NCBI RefSeq assembly: GCF_003063375.1
Contig: NZ_NERY01000002.1
Coordinates: 1-64,000, forward strand
Length of the DNA: 64,000 bases
Source: Limnohabitans sp. MMS-10A-178
GTDB taxonomy: Bacteria > Pseudomonadota > Gammaproteobacteria > Burkholderiales > Burkholderiaceae_C
Reading direction: 5' to 3'
The translations under genes and the position numbers were made by a program. The notes below the pieces were generated by a model. The model was not told the origin of the DNA. It did no database searches and was given only the letters and a program-made list of their open reading frames with translations. Positions 26,248-35,774 of the stretch are shown here, piece after piece (position 1 is the first letter of the stretch; every line of letters begins with the position of its first letter).

Positions 26248-26988
26248 ATGAAACAACATTCAACTGTGACCTATGGCCTTACGGGACTGCACTGTGGGGC
26301 CTGCGTCAAAAAAGTAAGCCAAGCCCTTGAACCGCTGGCCGGTAGCGTTGAGGTCAGTCTATCGCCCATGCAAGTGACTCTGACAGATCCAGCGGCTGAT
26401 GAAAGCACTATCAAAAAAATTGTGGCGGCGGCTGGCTCCTACGAACTGGTATCCGGTTCGACCATCGGTCAATTACCAGTACACGCGTCAAGTCAAGCCG
26501 GCTGGCTGCAGACCTACAAACCTTTGTTGTTGATTGCCGCTTACATTTTGATTGCCAGTGTGTTGTTACAAGTTGGATTGGTTGGTATGGCTGGTTTGGA
26601 AGCTATGGAAATTATGCGTTATTTCATGGCAGGTTTCTTTTTGGTTTTTTCATTTTTCAAGTTACTAGACCTCAATGCGTTTGCCGACGCGTATTCTGGC
26701 TATGACCTGCTGGCAAGCAGGTGGCGAAATTGGGGTTTGATTTATCCTTTCTTTGAATTGTTTTTAGGGCTGGCCTACCTTTCAAACTTTAATCCCTTGT
26801 TCACCAACTGGGTCACTCTTGCATTGATGAGTTTTTCAGCTTTAGGTGTGATTAAAGCGGTGGCAAATAAAACTCAAATTCAATGTGCTTGCTTGGGTAC
26901 TGTTTTCAAGCTGCCTATGAGTACAGTCACTATCGTGGAAGACGTTGGTATGGTATTGATGGCTGTCCTTATGCTGGCGATGATCTAA
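26248..26988 (+). CDS. fusion of heavy-metal-associated domain with a MauE/DoxX-like membrane domain
   Basis: 246 residues from the ATG at 26248 (the frame opens earlier at a TTG, 26224). Residues 6-70 form an HMA domain with the metal site GLHCGAC (C16, C19). Residues about 85-240 form a four-helix membrane domain of the MauE type (ILIASVLLQVGLVGM; MRYFMAGFFLVFSFFKLLDL; FADAYSGYDLLASRW; FFELFLGLAYLS). A conserved CACLG (about 219-223) precedes the last helix; a Cys-x-Cys at the membrane could pass electrons or metal. Likely takes metal from the cytoplasmic HMA to the membrane part, or moves thiol redox. Followed 54 bases on by the DUF4395 gene. Confidence 0.82.
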   Translation: MKQHSTVTYGLTGLHCGACVKKVSQALEPLAGSVEVSLSPMQVTLTDPAADESTIKKIVAAAGSYELVSGSTIGQLPVHASSQAGWLQTYKPLLLIAAYILIASVLLQVGLVGMAGLEAMEIMRYFMAGFFLVFSFFKLLDLNAFADAYSGYDLLASRWRNWGLIYPFFELFLGLAYLSNFNPLFTNWVTLALMSFSALGVIKAVANKTQIQCACLGTVFKLPMSTVTIVEDVGMVLMAVLMLAMI

Positions 26989-27042
26989 GTTAACCTTGCC
27001 CATTGCTTCTGAAGGGGGCAAGTCACCTAAGGCAAAAATTAA

Positions 27043-27807
27043 ATGACTGATAATTCAGTAATGACACAACTATTCCAATTCGGTGAAGACCATCCCAACT
27101 ACCCCGTCCGAGTTCTGAACGAGCGAGAAGCCCGCGGTGCTGCAGGAATCATGTTCCTGTTTGCGCTGATTGCCTTCATTACCGCATGGTTCAAAGGTGA
27201 CTTCTCGCCAACTAAATTAGTCATCGTTGCTTTCTTCATTGACTTCTTTATTCGAGTCATCATTAACCCCCGCTATGCCCCGACGCTCATCATGGCGAGA
27301 TGGATGGTCAACAACCAAACCGCTGAATATGTGGGTGCTCCACAGAAACGCTTTGCTTGGGGAATAGGCCTAGCCTTGGCAACTTTGATGATGTATGCCG
27401 TCGTACTCAACGACGTGCGCGGCCCCATCAATATGATTACCTGCCTAATCTGTCTGATGCTGTTGTTCTTTGAGACAGCATTTGGTATTTGTGTTGGCTG
27501 TAAGTTGTACAACCTGTTTAATAAAGAGAAGGCGCAACTTTGCCCAGGTAATGTTTGCGAAATTAAAGACCGCGAACCCATACAGAAGCTGGCTTGGCAT
27601 CAAGCCTTGATTGCTGCTGTCTATGTTGGATTGCTGCTTGTCTTGTCGCCCATTCTTTTTGCTACACCCCCGCAAGCTCGAAGCGTAGAGCCTAGCGTTC
27701 CATCCGGCTCAGTCAGTCCTGCTGAAGAAGAACGCTGTCGTGTTCCCGAATTTGCTAAAAAGATAGGTCATGAGGAAAAGTGGAAGCTGCACAATGGTTG
27801 CAAGTAA
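27043..27807 (+). CDS. DUF4395 family integral membrane protein
   Basis: 254 residues. The N-terminal part FGEDHPNYPVRVLNEREARGAAGIMF and the helices that follow (LIAFITAWFKGD; KLVIVAFFIDFFIRVIINPRYAP) identify DUF4395. A middle section contains CLICLMLLFFETAFGICVGC, a pair of cysteines flanking a helix, and LCPGNVCE, another Cys pair. A final helix (AALIAAVYVGLLLVLSPILF) leads to an extra-membrane tail of about 50 residues ending CRVPEFAKKIGHEEKWKLHNGCK. DUF4395 proteins often sit next to thioredoxin or MauE-type genes; here the MauE-like fusion precedes it. A thiol-redox or metal role is inferred only from this context. Confidence 0.82.
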   Translation: MTDNSVMTQLFQFGEDHPNYPVRVLNEREARGAAGIMFLFALIAFITAWFKGDFSPTKLVIVAFFIDFFIRVIINPRYAPTLIMARWMVNNQTAEYVGAPQKRFAWGIGLALATLMMYAVVLNDVRGPINMITCLICLMLLFFETAFGICVGCKLYNLFNKEKAQLCPGNVCEIKDREPIQKLAWHQALIAAVYVGLLLVLSPILFATPPQARSVEPSVPSGSVSPAEEERCRVPEFAKKIGHEEKWKLHNGCK

Positions 27808-27906
27808 CCACCGGTAGCAAGCGTGACCCACAGCCCCCAATGCGTCCTTTAGTCAAAAACACCAGCACGTACATTTCCCGGACGTTCACCAAAGGCACTC
27901 GCATTC

Positions 27907-28245
27907 ATGACACCTATCCAAACATTGAGCCTGTACGCACTGACCGCCTGCGCAGAGATTATTGGTTGCTACCTGCCGTACTTATGGCTCAAGAAAAGTG
28001 CGTCTCCATGGTGGTTGATTGTTGCCGCAGCAAGTTTGGGCCTGTTCGCGTGGCTGCTGACGCTGCATCCACATCCTGCTGGACGTGTGTATGCCGCCTA
28101 CGGTGGGGTATACATCGTTATTTCAGTCTTGTGGCTGTGGTTAGTCGATGGCGTGTTGCCTGATCGCTGGGACTTGGTAGGCGCATCACTCGTGCTTGCC
28201 GGAGTGGCTGTGATTTATTTTGCACCGCGCAACGTGTCGCTTTGA
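27907..28245 (+). CDS. ynfA: YnfA family small membrane protein (UPF0060)
   Basis: 112 residues with four helices: [48 protein letters not shown], the conserved [13 protein letters not shown] and a last helix ([18 protein letters not shown]). This is the UPF0060/YnfA pattern, a relative of small multidrug-resistance transporters. The starting ATG has a weak AAAGG far upstream. Last plus-strand gene before the two czc clusters face each other. YnfA proteins have been linked to dye and biocide efflux; here the role is unproven. Confidence 0.92.
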   Translation: MTPIQTLSLYALTACAEIIGCYLPYLWLKKSASPWWLIVAAASLGLFAWLLTLHPHPAGRVYAAYGGVYIVISVLWLWLVDGVLPDRWDLVGASLVLAGVAVIYFAPRNVSL

Positions 28246-28488
28246 CTCAGCATGTGCTTTCGAGTGTCTAGGCGATAAGCGCTGCCCCCGCTTCTCAGAG
28301 TCATGCTCAAAACTCTCCAAACGAACCATTCCCAATGACAGCTTGGCATGGCAGGTGCTTCCAGAACATCAGAGCAACAAGTGCTACAAAGACCATCCAA
28401 AGTCTTGCGGAGTAAAGATGGTACTTGTCCAGACAGGTTGAAGCAATCCCGCCAATGACAATCAGTCATGGCGGATGGCCTCGGAGCA

Positions 28489-29016
28489 TCAAAGCAAAGT
28501 GATGTCTTTGATCAAACGAGAACGCAGTGCGCGCTGTTTGAGTTGATCCACTGAGTCATTCGTCCACTGATGTGAAGATTTGCCCCAAAAATAATCAGTA
28601 CCCGTAATTCCCAACAACCGAACTTCTCCCTTCGTACCTGAAATTGTTCGGTCAAACGTTTTACCTCCAACATTGAAAGTGATTTGATGAGTCCCCTCTT
28701 TTAATCGCAGGCGAATCATGGAGTTTGGAACAGTCTCCATCGCTGCGCCACCATCCACAGAAATGTCCAACTGATGATGTCCGTCGTCCCTATAACGCAA
28801 GACGTAAACCGTTAGAGCTTCTGGCACTGAGGCAAACGACTTTGCTTCATCATCTTTGGCAATGCTGGGTGCAGGATCTTTTGTGCAGTAAGCATTTCTT
28901 CCTGAATGCGTATGGCAATATGGCTTCTCAGCCATTCGATCAACGGGTGAAGCGCAACCTGCGATGCCAAGTACGCAAGCTGAGACGACGATTGTTTTAG
29001 TAATCCAAGTTTTCAT
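28489..29016 (-). CDS. lipoprotein of unknown function (DUF2846-like)
   Basis: 175 residues from the ATG at 29014-29016, which follows GGGAAA 5-6 bases upstream. The signal peptide ends in a lipobox (VLGIAGC), so it should be lipid-anchored. A short Cys/His segment (YCHTHSGRNAYC) comes next, then a beta-rich domain (LTVYVLRYRDDGHHQLDISVDGG ... TISGTKGEVRLLG), reminiscent of DUF2846 lipoproteins, and a basic end. On the minus strand, downstream of cluster 2 and separated from the Y gene by 58 bases, so it is probably its last gene. 28246-28488 behind it contains only an imperfect hairpin (28449-28474). Confidence 0.6.
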   Translation of the reverse strand: MKTWITKTIVVSACVLGIAGCASPVDRMAEKPYCHTHSGRNAYCTKDPAPSIAKDDEAKSFASVPEALTVYVLRYRDDGHHQLDISVDGGAAMETVPNSMIRLRLKEGTHQITFNVGGKTFDRTISGTKGEVRLLGITGTDYFWGKSSHQWTNDSVDQLKQRALRSRLIKDITLL

Positions 29017-29074
29017 AATATTTTCCCAAAATTGATCCACCATTTGTGGCAAATACAAGTAAGTTGTAAACGCC

Positions 29075-29449
29075 TCATTTCAGAACAAAACGTGCAGAAG
29101 TGGTTTTCCCAGCTGAACTGAATTGAGCAACAACCTTTGTCCCAGGAGCTACCTTGAAGCTACCTTTGGCTTCAAGCTTGTCGCCTGTTGGTTTCAACTC
29201 AACTTCTTGCTTGTCAGCGCCAGAAAGCAGTGTGACTTTTGCCGTCGTTTTACTCACGTCAACGGGTTTGCCATGGTCACGCACGAACAACTGCAGCACA
29301 TCAGGTTTGGCGACCAGTTCGTAGTCAACATCCTTGACGGTGGTCAAAACACCCCCTTGCATGGGTTTGTGATCTGTATCGTGTGGCCCTGCCCATGCGA
29401 GTCCGCTGAGAAAAAGCGACGAAGTGATCAAAAGCGTGTGAAATTTCAT
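29075..29449 (-). CDS. small periplasmic accessory protein Y of czc cluster 2
   Basis: 124 residues from the ATG at 29447-29449 with an AAGGA ribosome site; a longer frame to 29554 would overlap the pump gene. Signal peptide MKFHTLLITSSLFLSGLAWA, then GPHDTDHKPMQGGVLTTVKDVDYELV, QLFVRDHGKPVDV and a C-terminal TSARFVLK. Clearly the same family as the protein encoded at 25212 in cluster 1, with the same relative position after czcA. The conserved His/Asp pattern suggests metal binding. Function unknown. Confidence 0.8.
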   Translation of the reverse strand: MKFHTLLITSSLFLSGLAWAGPHDTDHKPMQGGVLTTVKDVDYELVAKPDVLQLFVRDHGKPVDVSKTTAKVTLLSGADKQEVELKPTGDKLEAKGSFKVAPGTKVVAQFSSAGKTTSARFVLK

Positions 29450-29498
29450 GAGATGTCCTTTTGAGGTTTTGGTTGAGGTTGAAGAAACGAATGAATGG

Positions 29499-32400
29499 TC
29501 AGAATGCTTCAGCATCTTTGTCTTGTAAAAGCGCCTCGGCAGGTTTGCGGCCAAAGAGCCAAAACATGGCAGGCGTCAGAAAGGTGTCGAGCAGCGTCGA
29601 GCTGATCAAGCCCGAGAAAATCACCACGGCGACCGGGTGCAAAATTTCGGTGCCGGGGCGTTCGGCCTCGAAGAGCAATGGTGCCAATGCGAAGGCAGTC
29701 ACCAAGGCCGTCATCAACACCGGGCTCAAACGTTCCATCGAACCGCGCAAGATCATGGGCTTGGTGAAGGACTCTCCTTCAAAGCGCATCAGGTTGATGT
29801 AATGACTGACCTTCAAAATGCCGTTACGCACCGAAATGCCCGCCAGCGTAATGAAGCCGACCAAGGCGGCCACCGACAAGGGCTGACCTGACAACCACAG
29901 ACCCAACACGGCACCCACGAGCGCCAAGGGAATGTTCACCATGATTAAGGCCGACAAAACGGCGGACTTGTAGCGGCTGTAAAGCACCACAAACATCAAC
30001 ACCACAGAGACCACCGAGAGCAAAGAGATCAGGCGTGAGGCTTCTTCTTGCGCCTGAAACTGTCCTCCAAGGGTGATGAAGTAGCCCTCTGGCAATCGAG
30101 AATCCGCCGTCACTTTGCGTATGTCGGCCACGACTTCTGACAATGGGCGGCCCGAAGCGTTGGCAGAAATCACGATACGCCGCTTGCCGTTGTCTCGACT
30201 GATTTGGTTGGGACCATCGGCGTCTTCAATCGTTGCGATTTTGGACAGCGGAATTCTGCCCGAGGGTGTTTCGATCAACACCTGGCCCAAGCCTTCCAGC
30301 GATCGTGCGGATTCTGGTAAACGCACAACCAACGCAAAGCGGCGACCTCCCTCCATGATTTGCGTGACACGTTCACCTTCCACCAAGGTCTGCAGTGTGG
30401 CAAGCACTTGCGCGCCAGACAGGCCGTATTGCGCCGCTGCCGCATAGTCCAACCGTACCTTGATCTGGGGCGCAAGAACTTGTTTTTCGATTTGCAGGTC
30501 AGCTATGCCCTCGATGCCTGACAGCCGTGAGCGCAGCGCATCGGCTTGCCCGCGCAGCACGTCCAGGTCTTCGCCAAAAATCTTGATGGCGATTTGGGAG
30601 CGCACGCCCGACAGCATGTGGTCGATACGGTGTGAGATGGGTTGCCCCACCTCAATCGAAGCAGGCAGGTTGACCAAGCGTGCACGGATGTCGGCACGGA
30701 CCTCATCCATCGAGCGCGTCAACTCGCCTGAGGGTTTGATGCCCACGTCTAATTCGCTGACATGAACGCCTTCGGCATGCTCATCGAGTTCAGCACGTCC
30801 GCTGCGCCTGCCCACATGCAGCACTTCGGGCACTTGCTTGACCAGCACTTCCGCCTGGCGTGCCAGGTCAGAGGACTCGGTCAAGGTCACGCCCGGGTTC
30901 AGACGTATCCCGACCAGCAGCGTCCCTTCATTGAAGGGGGGCAAGAAGGTGGTCGGAAAAAACGGAACAGACGCCGCTGCAAACACTACCGCCACACATG
31001 CACTGGTTATCGCCACGCGTGGCTTGTCCAGCACTTTTTGCAAACTGCCTTTGTAGCCTTGCTTGAGCCATGCCAGCACTTTGGTGTCGCCATGGTCCAG
31101 GTTTTTCATGCCCGGCAAGAGGTAGTAGCTCAGCACCGGCGTCATCGTTACCGACACCAACAAAGAGGCCAGTGTCGAGATGATGAAGGCAATGCCCAGC
31201 GGCACAAACAACTTGCCTTCCAGGCCCGGCAAAGCAAAAAGCGGAAGGAAGACCAGCACGATGATCACCGTCGCATAGAGGATCGCCGAGCGGACTTCCA
31301 TGGACGCCTTGGCCACGAGCGCGAGCAGCGACAGGCGCTGGCTTGGGTCCTTGGCGCGGTCTTCTTTCATGCGCCGCAAGATATTTTCCACATCCACCAC
31401 GGCATCGTCCACCAGTCCGCCAATGGCAATCGCCAGCCCTCCAAGCGTCATGGTGTTGATCGACAAGCCAAAATACTTGAACACCAGTGCCGTGATGAAG
31501 ATGGACACTGGGATGGCGGTGAGCGCGATGATGGTGGGGCGAACCGTACCCAAGAAGAAGAAAAGGATCGCGGCCACAAACAGCGACGCACCGATCAACT
31601 TGCCTTGCAGCGTCGAGATAGAAGCCTCAATGAAGCTGGCTTGTCGGAAGGTCACACGGGGTGCCTCCATACCCGCAGGAAGGGATGCCTTGAGATCCCC
31701 AATCGCTTCTTCAATCGACTGTGTCAAACGGGTCGTGTCAGCGGTTGGCTGCTTTTGAACGCCCAGAATCACGGCTGGCTTGCCTTCAAAGCCTGCATCC
31801 CCACGTTTGATGGCTGCGGCAAAAGTGACCTCAGCGATCTGGCGCAACAAGATGGGCTGACCGTTCTTGGCGGTAATAGCCAGATTGCGCAAGTCCTCCA
31901 GGCGGGAAGTGCGACCAAGATTTCGAATCAGGTACTCGCGCCCGTTGAGCTCCAAAAATCCCCCTGAGGTGTTGGCCGAAAACCCGCGCAACGCCGACTC
32001 CAACTGGTCCAAGGAGATACCCAAGTCCGACAGGCGCGCTGTGTTGGGCTGCACCTGAAACTGGCGCACTTCGCCGCCAATGGGGATGATCTGTGCGACG
32101 CCGGGGATGGCCAGGAGTCGAGGCCGGAGCACCCAGTCGGCGTACTCACGCACGGCCATAGGGGAGATCTTCTGCGGATCGACAGGAATAGCGATCTGCA
32201 TGATCTCACCCATGATGGAGCTGATCGGCCCCATCCGTGGTATTACCCCGGCAGCCAAACCTTCTTCCATGGACGAGAGGCGTTCAGACACCAGTTGGCG
32301 TGCCCGAAAAATCTCCGTGTCCCAGTTGAAGGTGACATACAAAAAGGACAGGCCAGCAGAAGAGGTCGAACGAACCGATTCGACCCCAGGCAAGCCATTC

Positions 32401-32618
32401 ATGGCCGTCTCCAGAGGAAAGGTAATCAGTTGCTCGACCTCTTCAGGCGCCATGCCACCCGCCTCGGTCATGATCGTCACAGTAGGTTTGTTGAGATCGG
32501 GAAAGACATCGACTGGCGTTCGAGACAATGTGAATGCCCCGTAAGCCATCAATACGGCACCCGCTATCAACACCAGAAGCCGGTTGGTCAGGCTATTTTC
32601 GAGAAGCCACTTGAACAT
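29499..32618 (-). CDS. czcA: CzcA-type heavy-metal RND transporter (cluster 2)
   Basis: 1039 residues. Paralogue of the pump at 22001 with the same landmarks: [40 protein letters not shown], the TM4 motif [18 protein letters not shown], and [20 protein letters not shown]. By eye identity is moderate, so this is an old duplication or two separate acquisitions rather than a recent copy. The difference GGLVDD here versus GELVDD in cluster 1 lies next to the proton-relay aspartates. Starts 12 bases after the adaptor stop; part of the minus-strand operon czcI-C-X-B-A-Y. Confidence 0.92.
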   Translation of the reverse strand: MFKWLLENSLTNRLLVLIAGAVLMAYGAFTLSRTPVDVFPDLNKPTVTIMTEAGGMAPEEVEQLITFPLETAMNGLPGVESVRSTSSAGLSFLYVTFNWDTEIFRARQLVSERLSSMEEGLAAGVIPRMGPISSIMGEIMQIAIPVDPQKISPMAVREYADWVLRPRLLAIPGVAQIIPIGGEVRQFQVQPNTARLSDLGISLDQLESALRGFSANTSGGFLELNGREYLIRNLGRTSRLEDLRNLAITAKNGQPILLRQIAEVTFAAAIKRGDAGFEGKPAVILGVQKQPTADTTRLTQSIEEAIGDLKASLPAGMEAPRVTFRQASFIEASISTLQGKLIGASLFVAAILFFFLGTVRPTIIALTAIPVSIFITALVFKYFGLSINTMTLGGLAIAIGGLVDDAVVDVENILRRMKEDRAKDPSQRLSLLALVAKASMEVRSAILYATVIIVLVFLPLFALPGLEGKLFVPLGIAFIISTLASLLVSVTMTPVLSYYLLPGMKNLDHGDTKVLAWLKQGYKGSLQKVLDKPRVAITSACVAVVFAAASVPFFPTTFLPPFNEGTLLVGIRLNPGVTLTESSDLARQAEVLVKQVPEVLHVGRRSGRAELDEHAEGVHVSELDVGIKPSGELTRSMDEVRADIRARLVNLPASIEVGQPISHRIDHMLSGVRSQIAIKIFGEDLDVLRGQADALRSRLSGIEGIADLQIEKQVLAPQIKVRLDYAAAAQYGLSGAQVLATLQTLVEGERVTQIMEGGRRFALVVRLPESARSLEGLGQVLIETPSGRIPLSKIATIEDADGPNQISRDNGKRRIVISANASGRPLSEVVADIRKVTADSRLPEGYFITLGGQFQAQEEASRLISLLSVVSVVLMFVVLYSRYKSAVLSALIMVNIPLALVGAVLGLWLSGQPLSVAALVGFITLAGISVRNGILKVSHYINLMRFEGESFTKPMILRGSMERLSPVLMTALVTAFALAPLLFEAERPGTEILHPVAVVIFSGLISSTLLDTFLTPAMFWLFGRKPAEALLQDKDAEAF

Positions 32619-32630
32619 ATCGTGACCCCT

Positions 32631-33761
32631 TTACCGGACTTGATTGATGAGCGTGGCACCTTGGGTCGCCACACGATCGCCAGACTTCAAGCCCGAGATC
32701 ACCGTGACGCGCGCTCCATCCAGGGGCTCGAACGTCACCGTGCGGGGTTCAAACTGCTCAGCTGCAGACTTGACCCACACCACGTTCTGATTGGCAGCGT
32801 TTTTCATCAGTGCCGACTGGGGGACCGCAATACCCTGTGTCTTTTGCTTGGACTGCACATAGACTTTGACGGGCTGTCCAACGGCCAGGCCTAATAGTTC
32901 CGGGCTTTGCACTTGGAAGTTCAGCGGCAGAGCTTGCTCTCGCAAACTGCGCGCTGCACCCATGAAAACCAGTGGCGTGCGCTGGTCGCCGACAGCCAAT
33001 GTGGCACCGCCGATGTTGTTGGCCACTGAGATATCAAAAGCCAAGGCTTCAATGCGCAGCCGCTTCGGGTCGACAATTTCAAAAATCAATTCCCGCGTGT
33101 CCACCACTTGGCCTGCCACGACATGCGCCGAGGCAATCACGCCAGAAACGGGCGCGACCAGTGCTTCTTTGCTGCTGAGGCCGCCACCGACGGCCGACAT
33201 GCGATCGGTCAGGCTGAGCACCTCACTCTCTGCGGCTTCCACTTCCTTGCGCGGCACCGTGTCCGACAACTCGCGCAAACGTGCCAAACGCTTTTCGGCA
33301 AGCGCTTTGGCAGCGCGAAATTCGGCCAATTGAGTCAACTGGCTGGCCCGCTCCAGGGGGGCGAACGCAGGGACGACGTAGGCCAATACCTGACCCTTCT
33401 TGACGGTTTGCCCTGCGTTGGGCAGGCCATTAGGGCCGGGTTCTATGCGTCCGGCGTTGATGGGCTGGACTTTGCCCCCAGCGTTGGGGTCCATCAGTAC
33501 CTGACCATTGAGTTCAAAGGCGCGTGGCAGCTCAGCGGTTTCCACCACCATCGTGCGCACATTCAGTTGGCGTTGGGCTGGTTTGGGCAGAAACACGCTG
33601 CCATCGGCCATGCGCTGTGGACCATTGGCATTGGCCGTCGCAGGCGCAGCGCCGTGGTCATGGCCTTCGCCCGCGTACGTAGGCAGCGCAGCACCTGTAA
33701 GGGTCAAAGCAGTGGCCAGTGCCATCCAGTGGCGTTTTTTTGAAGTGTTGATTGTTTTCAT
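32631..33761 (-). CDS. czcB: CzcB-type periplasmic adaptor (cluster 2)
   Basis: 376 residues from the ATG at 33759-33761, which has AGGAG about 7 bases upstream; the frame runs on to 33869 but without support. Signal peptide (HWMALATALTLTGAALPTYA), then GEGHDHG, then QRMADGSVFLPKPAQRQLNVRT, matching the start of the cluster 1 adaptor. Two lipoyl halves, an alpha-hairpin (about residues 140-195) and the beta domains follow, ending GLKSGDRVATQGATLINQVR. It connects the pump and the channel of cluster 2. Confidence 0.9.
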   Translation of the reverse strand: MKTINTSKKRHWMALATALTLTGAALPTYAGEGHDHGAAPATANANGPQRMADGSVFLPKPAQRQLNVRTMVVETAELPRAFELNGQVLMDPNAGGKVQPINAGRIEPGPNGLPNAGQTVKKGQVLAYVVPAFAPLERASQLTQLAEFRAAKALAEKRLARLRELSDTVPRKEVEAAESEVLSLTDRMSAVGGGLSSKEALVAPVSGVIASAHVVAGQVVDTRELIFEIVDPKRLRIEALAFDISVANNIGGATLAVGDQRTPLVFMGAARSLREQALPLNFQVQSPELLGLAVGQPVKVYVQSKQKTQGIAVPQSALMKNAANQNVVWVKSAAEQFEPRTVTFEPLDGARVTVISGLKSGDRVATQGATLINQVR

Positions 33762-33772
33762 GCTGAGGCTCC

Positions 33773-34309
33773 TTAGGCCGTACGAGCTTGTTGACGAAAG
33801 CGAACGATCGCGCCTAATGCCATCAGGGCCATTAACCCCCCGCCGATCCACAGGGCGATGCCTTTCCAAGAAGAACCACTGACAGGTTCATCTTCGTCCT
33901 CGTGCAAATCGAGTTCGCCAGTCAGCAGGTCGTTCAGTTCACCGGCCTGAATGGTTGCGGTGATGGCAATGACGCCAGGTTTGAGCGTGTCCTTGAGGAT
34001 GACTTCGTATTCACCTACGCCATGTTTTTCGGCTTTGTATTTGCCGCCTTGAATATCGATGTCAATTAGGGCGTCATTGACCGGACTGTTGTCTGTAAAA
34101 CGGTCCAGGTAAATCGTCAGCTGCTTGCCATTGACAATGCCGACCATTTCCAGATCCTCTGAAAACGCGACGAAACGCGGCAGTGCTGTTCCCTGGGTTT
34201 TTGGCGCAGCTTCCGCGTGATCGTGACCCGCACCGGCAATGGCCATAGGACTGAGTAATGTGAATATCAGCGCCATAAAGGTGGCGACTGTTGAATGAAT
34301 GATCTTCAT
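33773..34309 (-). CDS. accessory protein X of czc cluster 2
   Basis: 178 residues from the ATG at 34307-34309 with AAGGAA upstream. Signal peptide (MKIIHSTVATFMALIFTLLS ... AIA), then GAGHDHAEA, a beta-sandwich-like domain (LEMVGIVNGKQLTIYLDRFTDNSPVNDALIDIDI ... KPGVIAITATIQAG). An acidic His-containing linker (LDLHEDEDEP) leads to one transmembrane helix (GIALWIGGGLMALMALGAIV). Same architecture and gene position as the protein at 20267; the motif LxIYLDRFxxN is shared. Not a named family that I recognise. It sits between czcC and czcB in both clusters, so it probably helps assemble the pump or deliver metal. Confidence 0.8.
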   Translation of the reverse strand: MKIIHSTVATFMALIFTLLSPMAIAGAGHDHAEAAPKTQGTALPRFVAFSEDLEMVGIVNGKQLTIYLDRFTDNSPVNDALIDIDIQGGKYKAEKHGVGEYEVILKDTLKPGVIAITATIQAGELNDLLTGELDLHEDEDEPVSGSSWKGIALWIGGGLMALMALGAIVRFRQQARTA

Positions 34310-34341
34310 GGTGTTCCTTGAATTTTTGAGGGGTGTCAGCA

Positions 34342-35622
34342 TCACTGAGGCAGCAGGCCCAAGGACTGCCGCAATGCCGAAATGGCGGAGGCCAGGTCAA
34401 TTCGGCTTCGAGCGGCTTGTCTCGCGGCCTCTGCAGCCTCTGCTTCAATGCGCAAGCGGGTGGGCAGATCCGACTCGCCCAGCCTGAACGACTTGTCAAA
34501 AAAGCTGCGGGACTCGTTGGCCAGCTGGGCTCGTCGCTGCGCAGCATCAAGTTGAGTGCGTGCGGCCTCCAGACGAGCAGCAGCGCCTTGTTTGTCGGCT
34601 TGAATGCGCGCCTGCTCGAGGACCAGTTGTGACTGCACTTCTATCGCTTCGGCTTGTGCAGTCGCAAGACGGGCGTCATGCCTAGGGCCTGCACCCAAGG
34701 GCACGCGAATGCCAATCAGCACAGTCTGGCCATAGCGTTCTCCAAATGCCCCACGGCCGCGCGTGGTGGCCACCGTGAGTTCCGGGTTGGATCGCCTCTG
34801 GGCGCTGATCAGCTGAGCCGTCCGCTCGGCCATCGTGATGCGATCCTCCAGTTCAGCCAACAAGGGATGCCCCACTGACGCACCCGTATGTGGGGTCGAA
34901 TCTGGCGTTGGCTCCACCGCCGCGTTGACTTTCAAGTCTGCCGGTGCCGTCCTGCCTGTTAGCGCCATCACTTGTGCCAAGGCTGCGGCAGATGCAGCTT
35001 GAGCTTGGGCGGCATGCGCTTGGGCCGCAGCGACAGCGCCTTCGGCTTGATGCTGGTCGGACTTTGCCAGATCACCCGCGTTGGTCCGTTTGGCAACATC
35101 AGCGGCGAGGCGTTGTGCATTGGCCAGTTGTTCGCTCGCCAGTTCAGCATCGACGCGAGCTCGCAACCAGCCCCACCAAGCATCCCTGACGGAAGAGGCG
35201 AGCCGCAGTTGTGAGGCGAGCAGCTTGCGCTCAACCAACGAGATTTCAGCTTGCGCCAGATCGGTACTGGCCGTGCGTTGTCCGGGTAGCCAGATGGGAA
35301 CGGCGATACCCACCTCAGCTTCCCGCGCACCGCTGTTGCCTGTCATCCGGTCTGATCGCTGACTTATCTCCAGCGAGGGCGGCTCGGGGGACAGCATCGA
35401 CGCGGCTTTGGCCTGGGCCTGGGCGGCATCGCGACGCGATTGAAGCGCGTGCGCCTCGGGTTGCCTTTGCCACGCCGTTTCGAAAACATCTTTCAAGGAC
35501 ACCGATCCACTCAACGCGGCGGCGGATGTGCCTTGTGCTTGGGCCGTCAGCACCAAGCCACTCAGGGTCATGACCGACAGCGCGATTCGAATCGGTGCCG
35601 ATCTTTTTTTGTACAAACTCAT
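34342..35622 (-). CDS. czcC: CzcC-type outer-membrane channel protein (cluster 2)
   Basis: 426 residues with GGAG 8 bases before the ATG. Signal peptide (ALSVMTLSGLVLTAQAQ), then the TolC/CzcC repeat structure: VSLKDVFETAWQRQPEA, PIWLPGQRTAS, KRTNAGDLAKSDQHQAEG, PLGAGPRHDARLATAQAEA and SFRLGESDLPTRLRIEAEA. Very Ala-rich helices, as is usual. Shares PGQR, the AGDL and the FRxGExxLP motifs with czcC of cluster 1. Forms the outer-membrane duct for the pump encoded downstream. Confidence 0.88.
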   Translation of the reverse strand: MSLYKKRSAPIRIALSVMTLSGLVLTAQAQGTSAAALSGSVSLKDVFETAWQRQPEAHALQSRRDAAQAQAKAASMLSPEPPSLEISQRSDRMTGNSGAREAEVGIAVPIWLPGQRTASTDLAQAEISLVERKLLASQLRLASSVRDAWWGWLRARVDAELASEQLANAQRLAADVAKRTNAGDLAKSDQHQAEGAVAAAQAHAAQAQAASAAALAQVMALTGRTAPADLKVNAAVEPTPDSTPHTGASVGHPLLAELEDRITMAERTAQLISAQRRSNPELTVATTRGRGAFGERYGQTVLIGIRVPLGAGPRHDARLATAQAEAIEVQSQLVLEQARIQADKQGAAARLEAARTQLDAAQRRAQLANESRSFFDKSFRLGESDLPTRLRIEAEAAEAARQAARSRIDLASAISALRQSLGLLPQ

Positions 35623-35774
35623 AGCTCATCTCCAATGGTGAAAACATCCAAGGAGATCAGCGAGCAGCGACAACACGTCGCTAGGCGATGACGCACAACG
35701 CGCAAAGCGTCATGTGCATCCGCACACAGGGGATTCGAAAAGAGGGAAAGGTAAAGAAACCCGAGGCTCGCCGA

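Noticed and set aside
28215..28469. 84-codon minus-strand frame downstream of ynfA
   Set aside because: No ribosome site, odd composition rich in Cys and Trp, partial overlap with the ynfA end, and no family resemblance.
30762..31967. 401-codon plus-strand frame inside czcA of cluster 2
   Set aside because: It is antisense to a well-supported RND gene and consists of His/Gln/Arg-rich low-quality sequence typical of a shadow frame.
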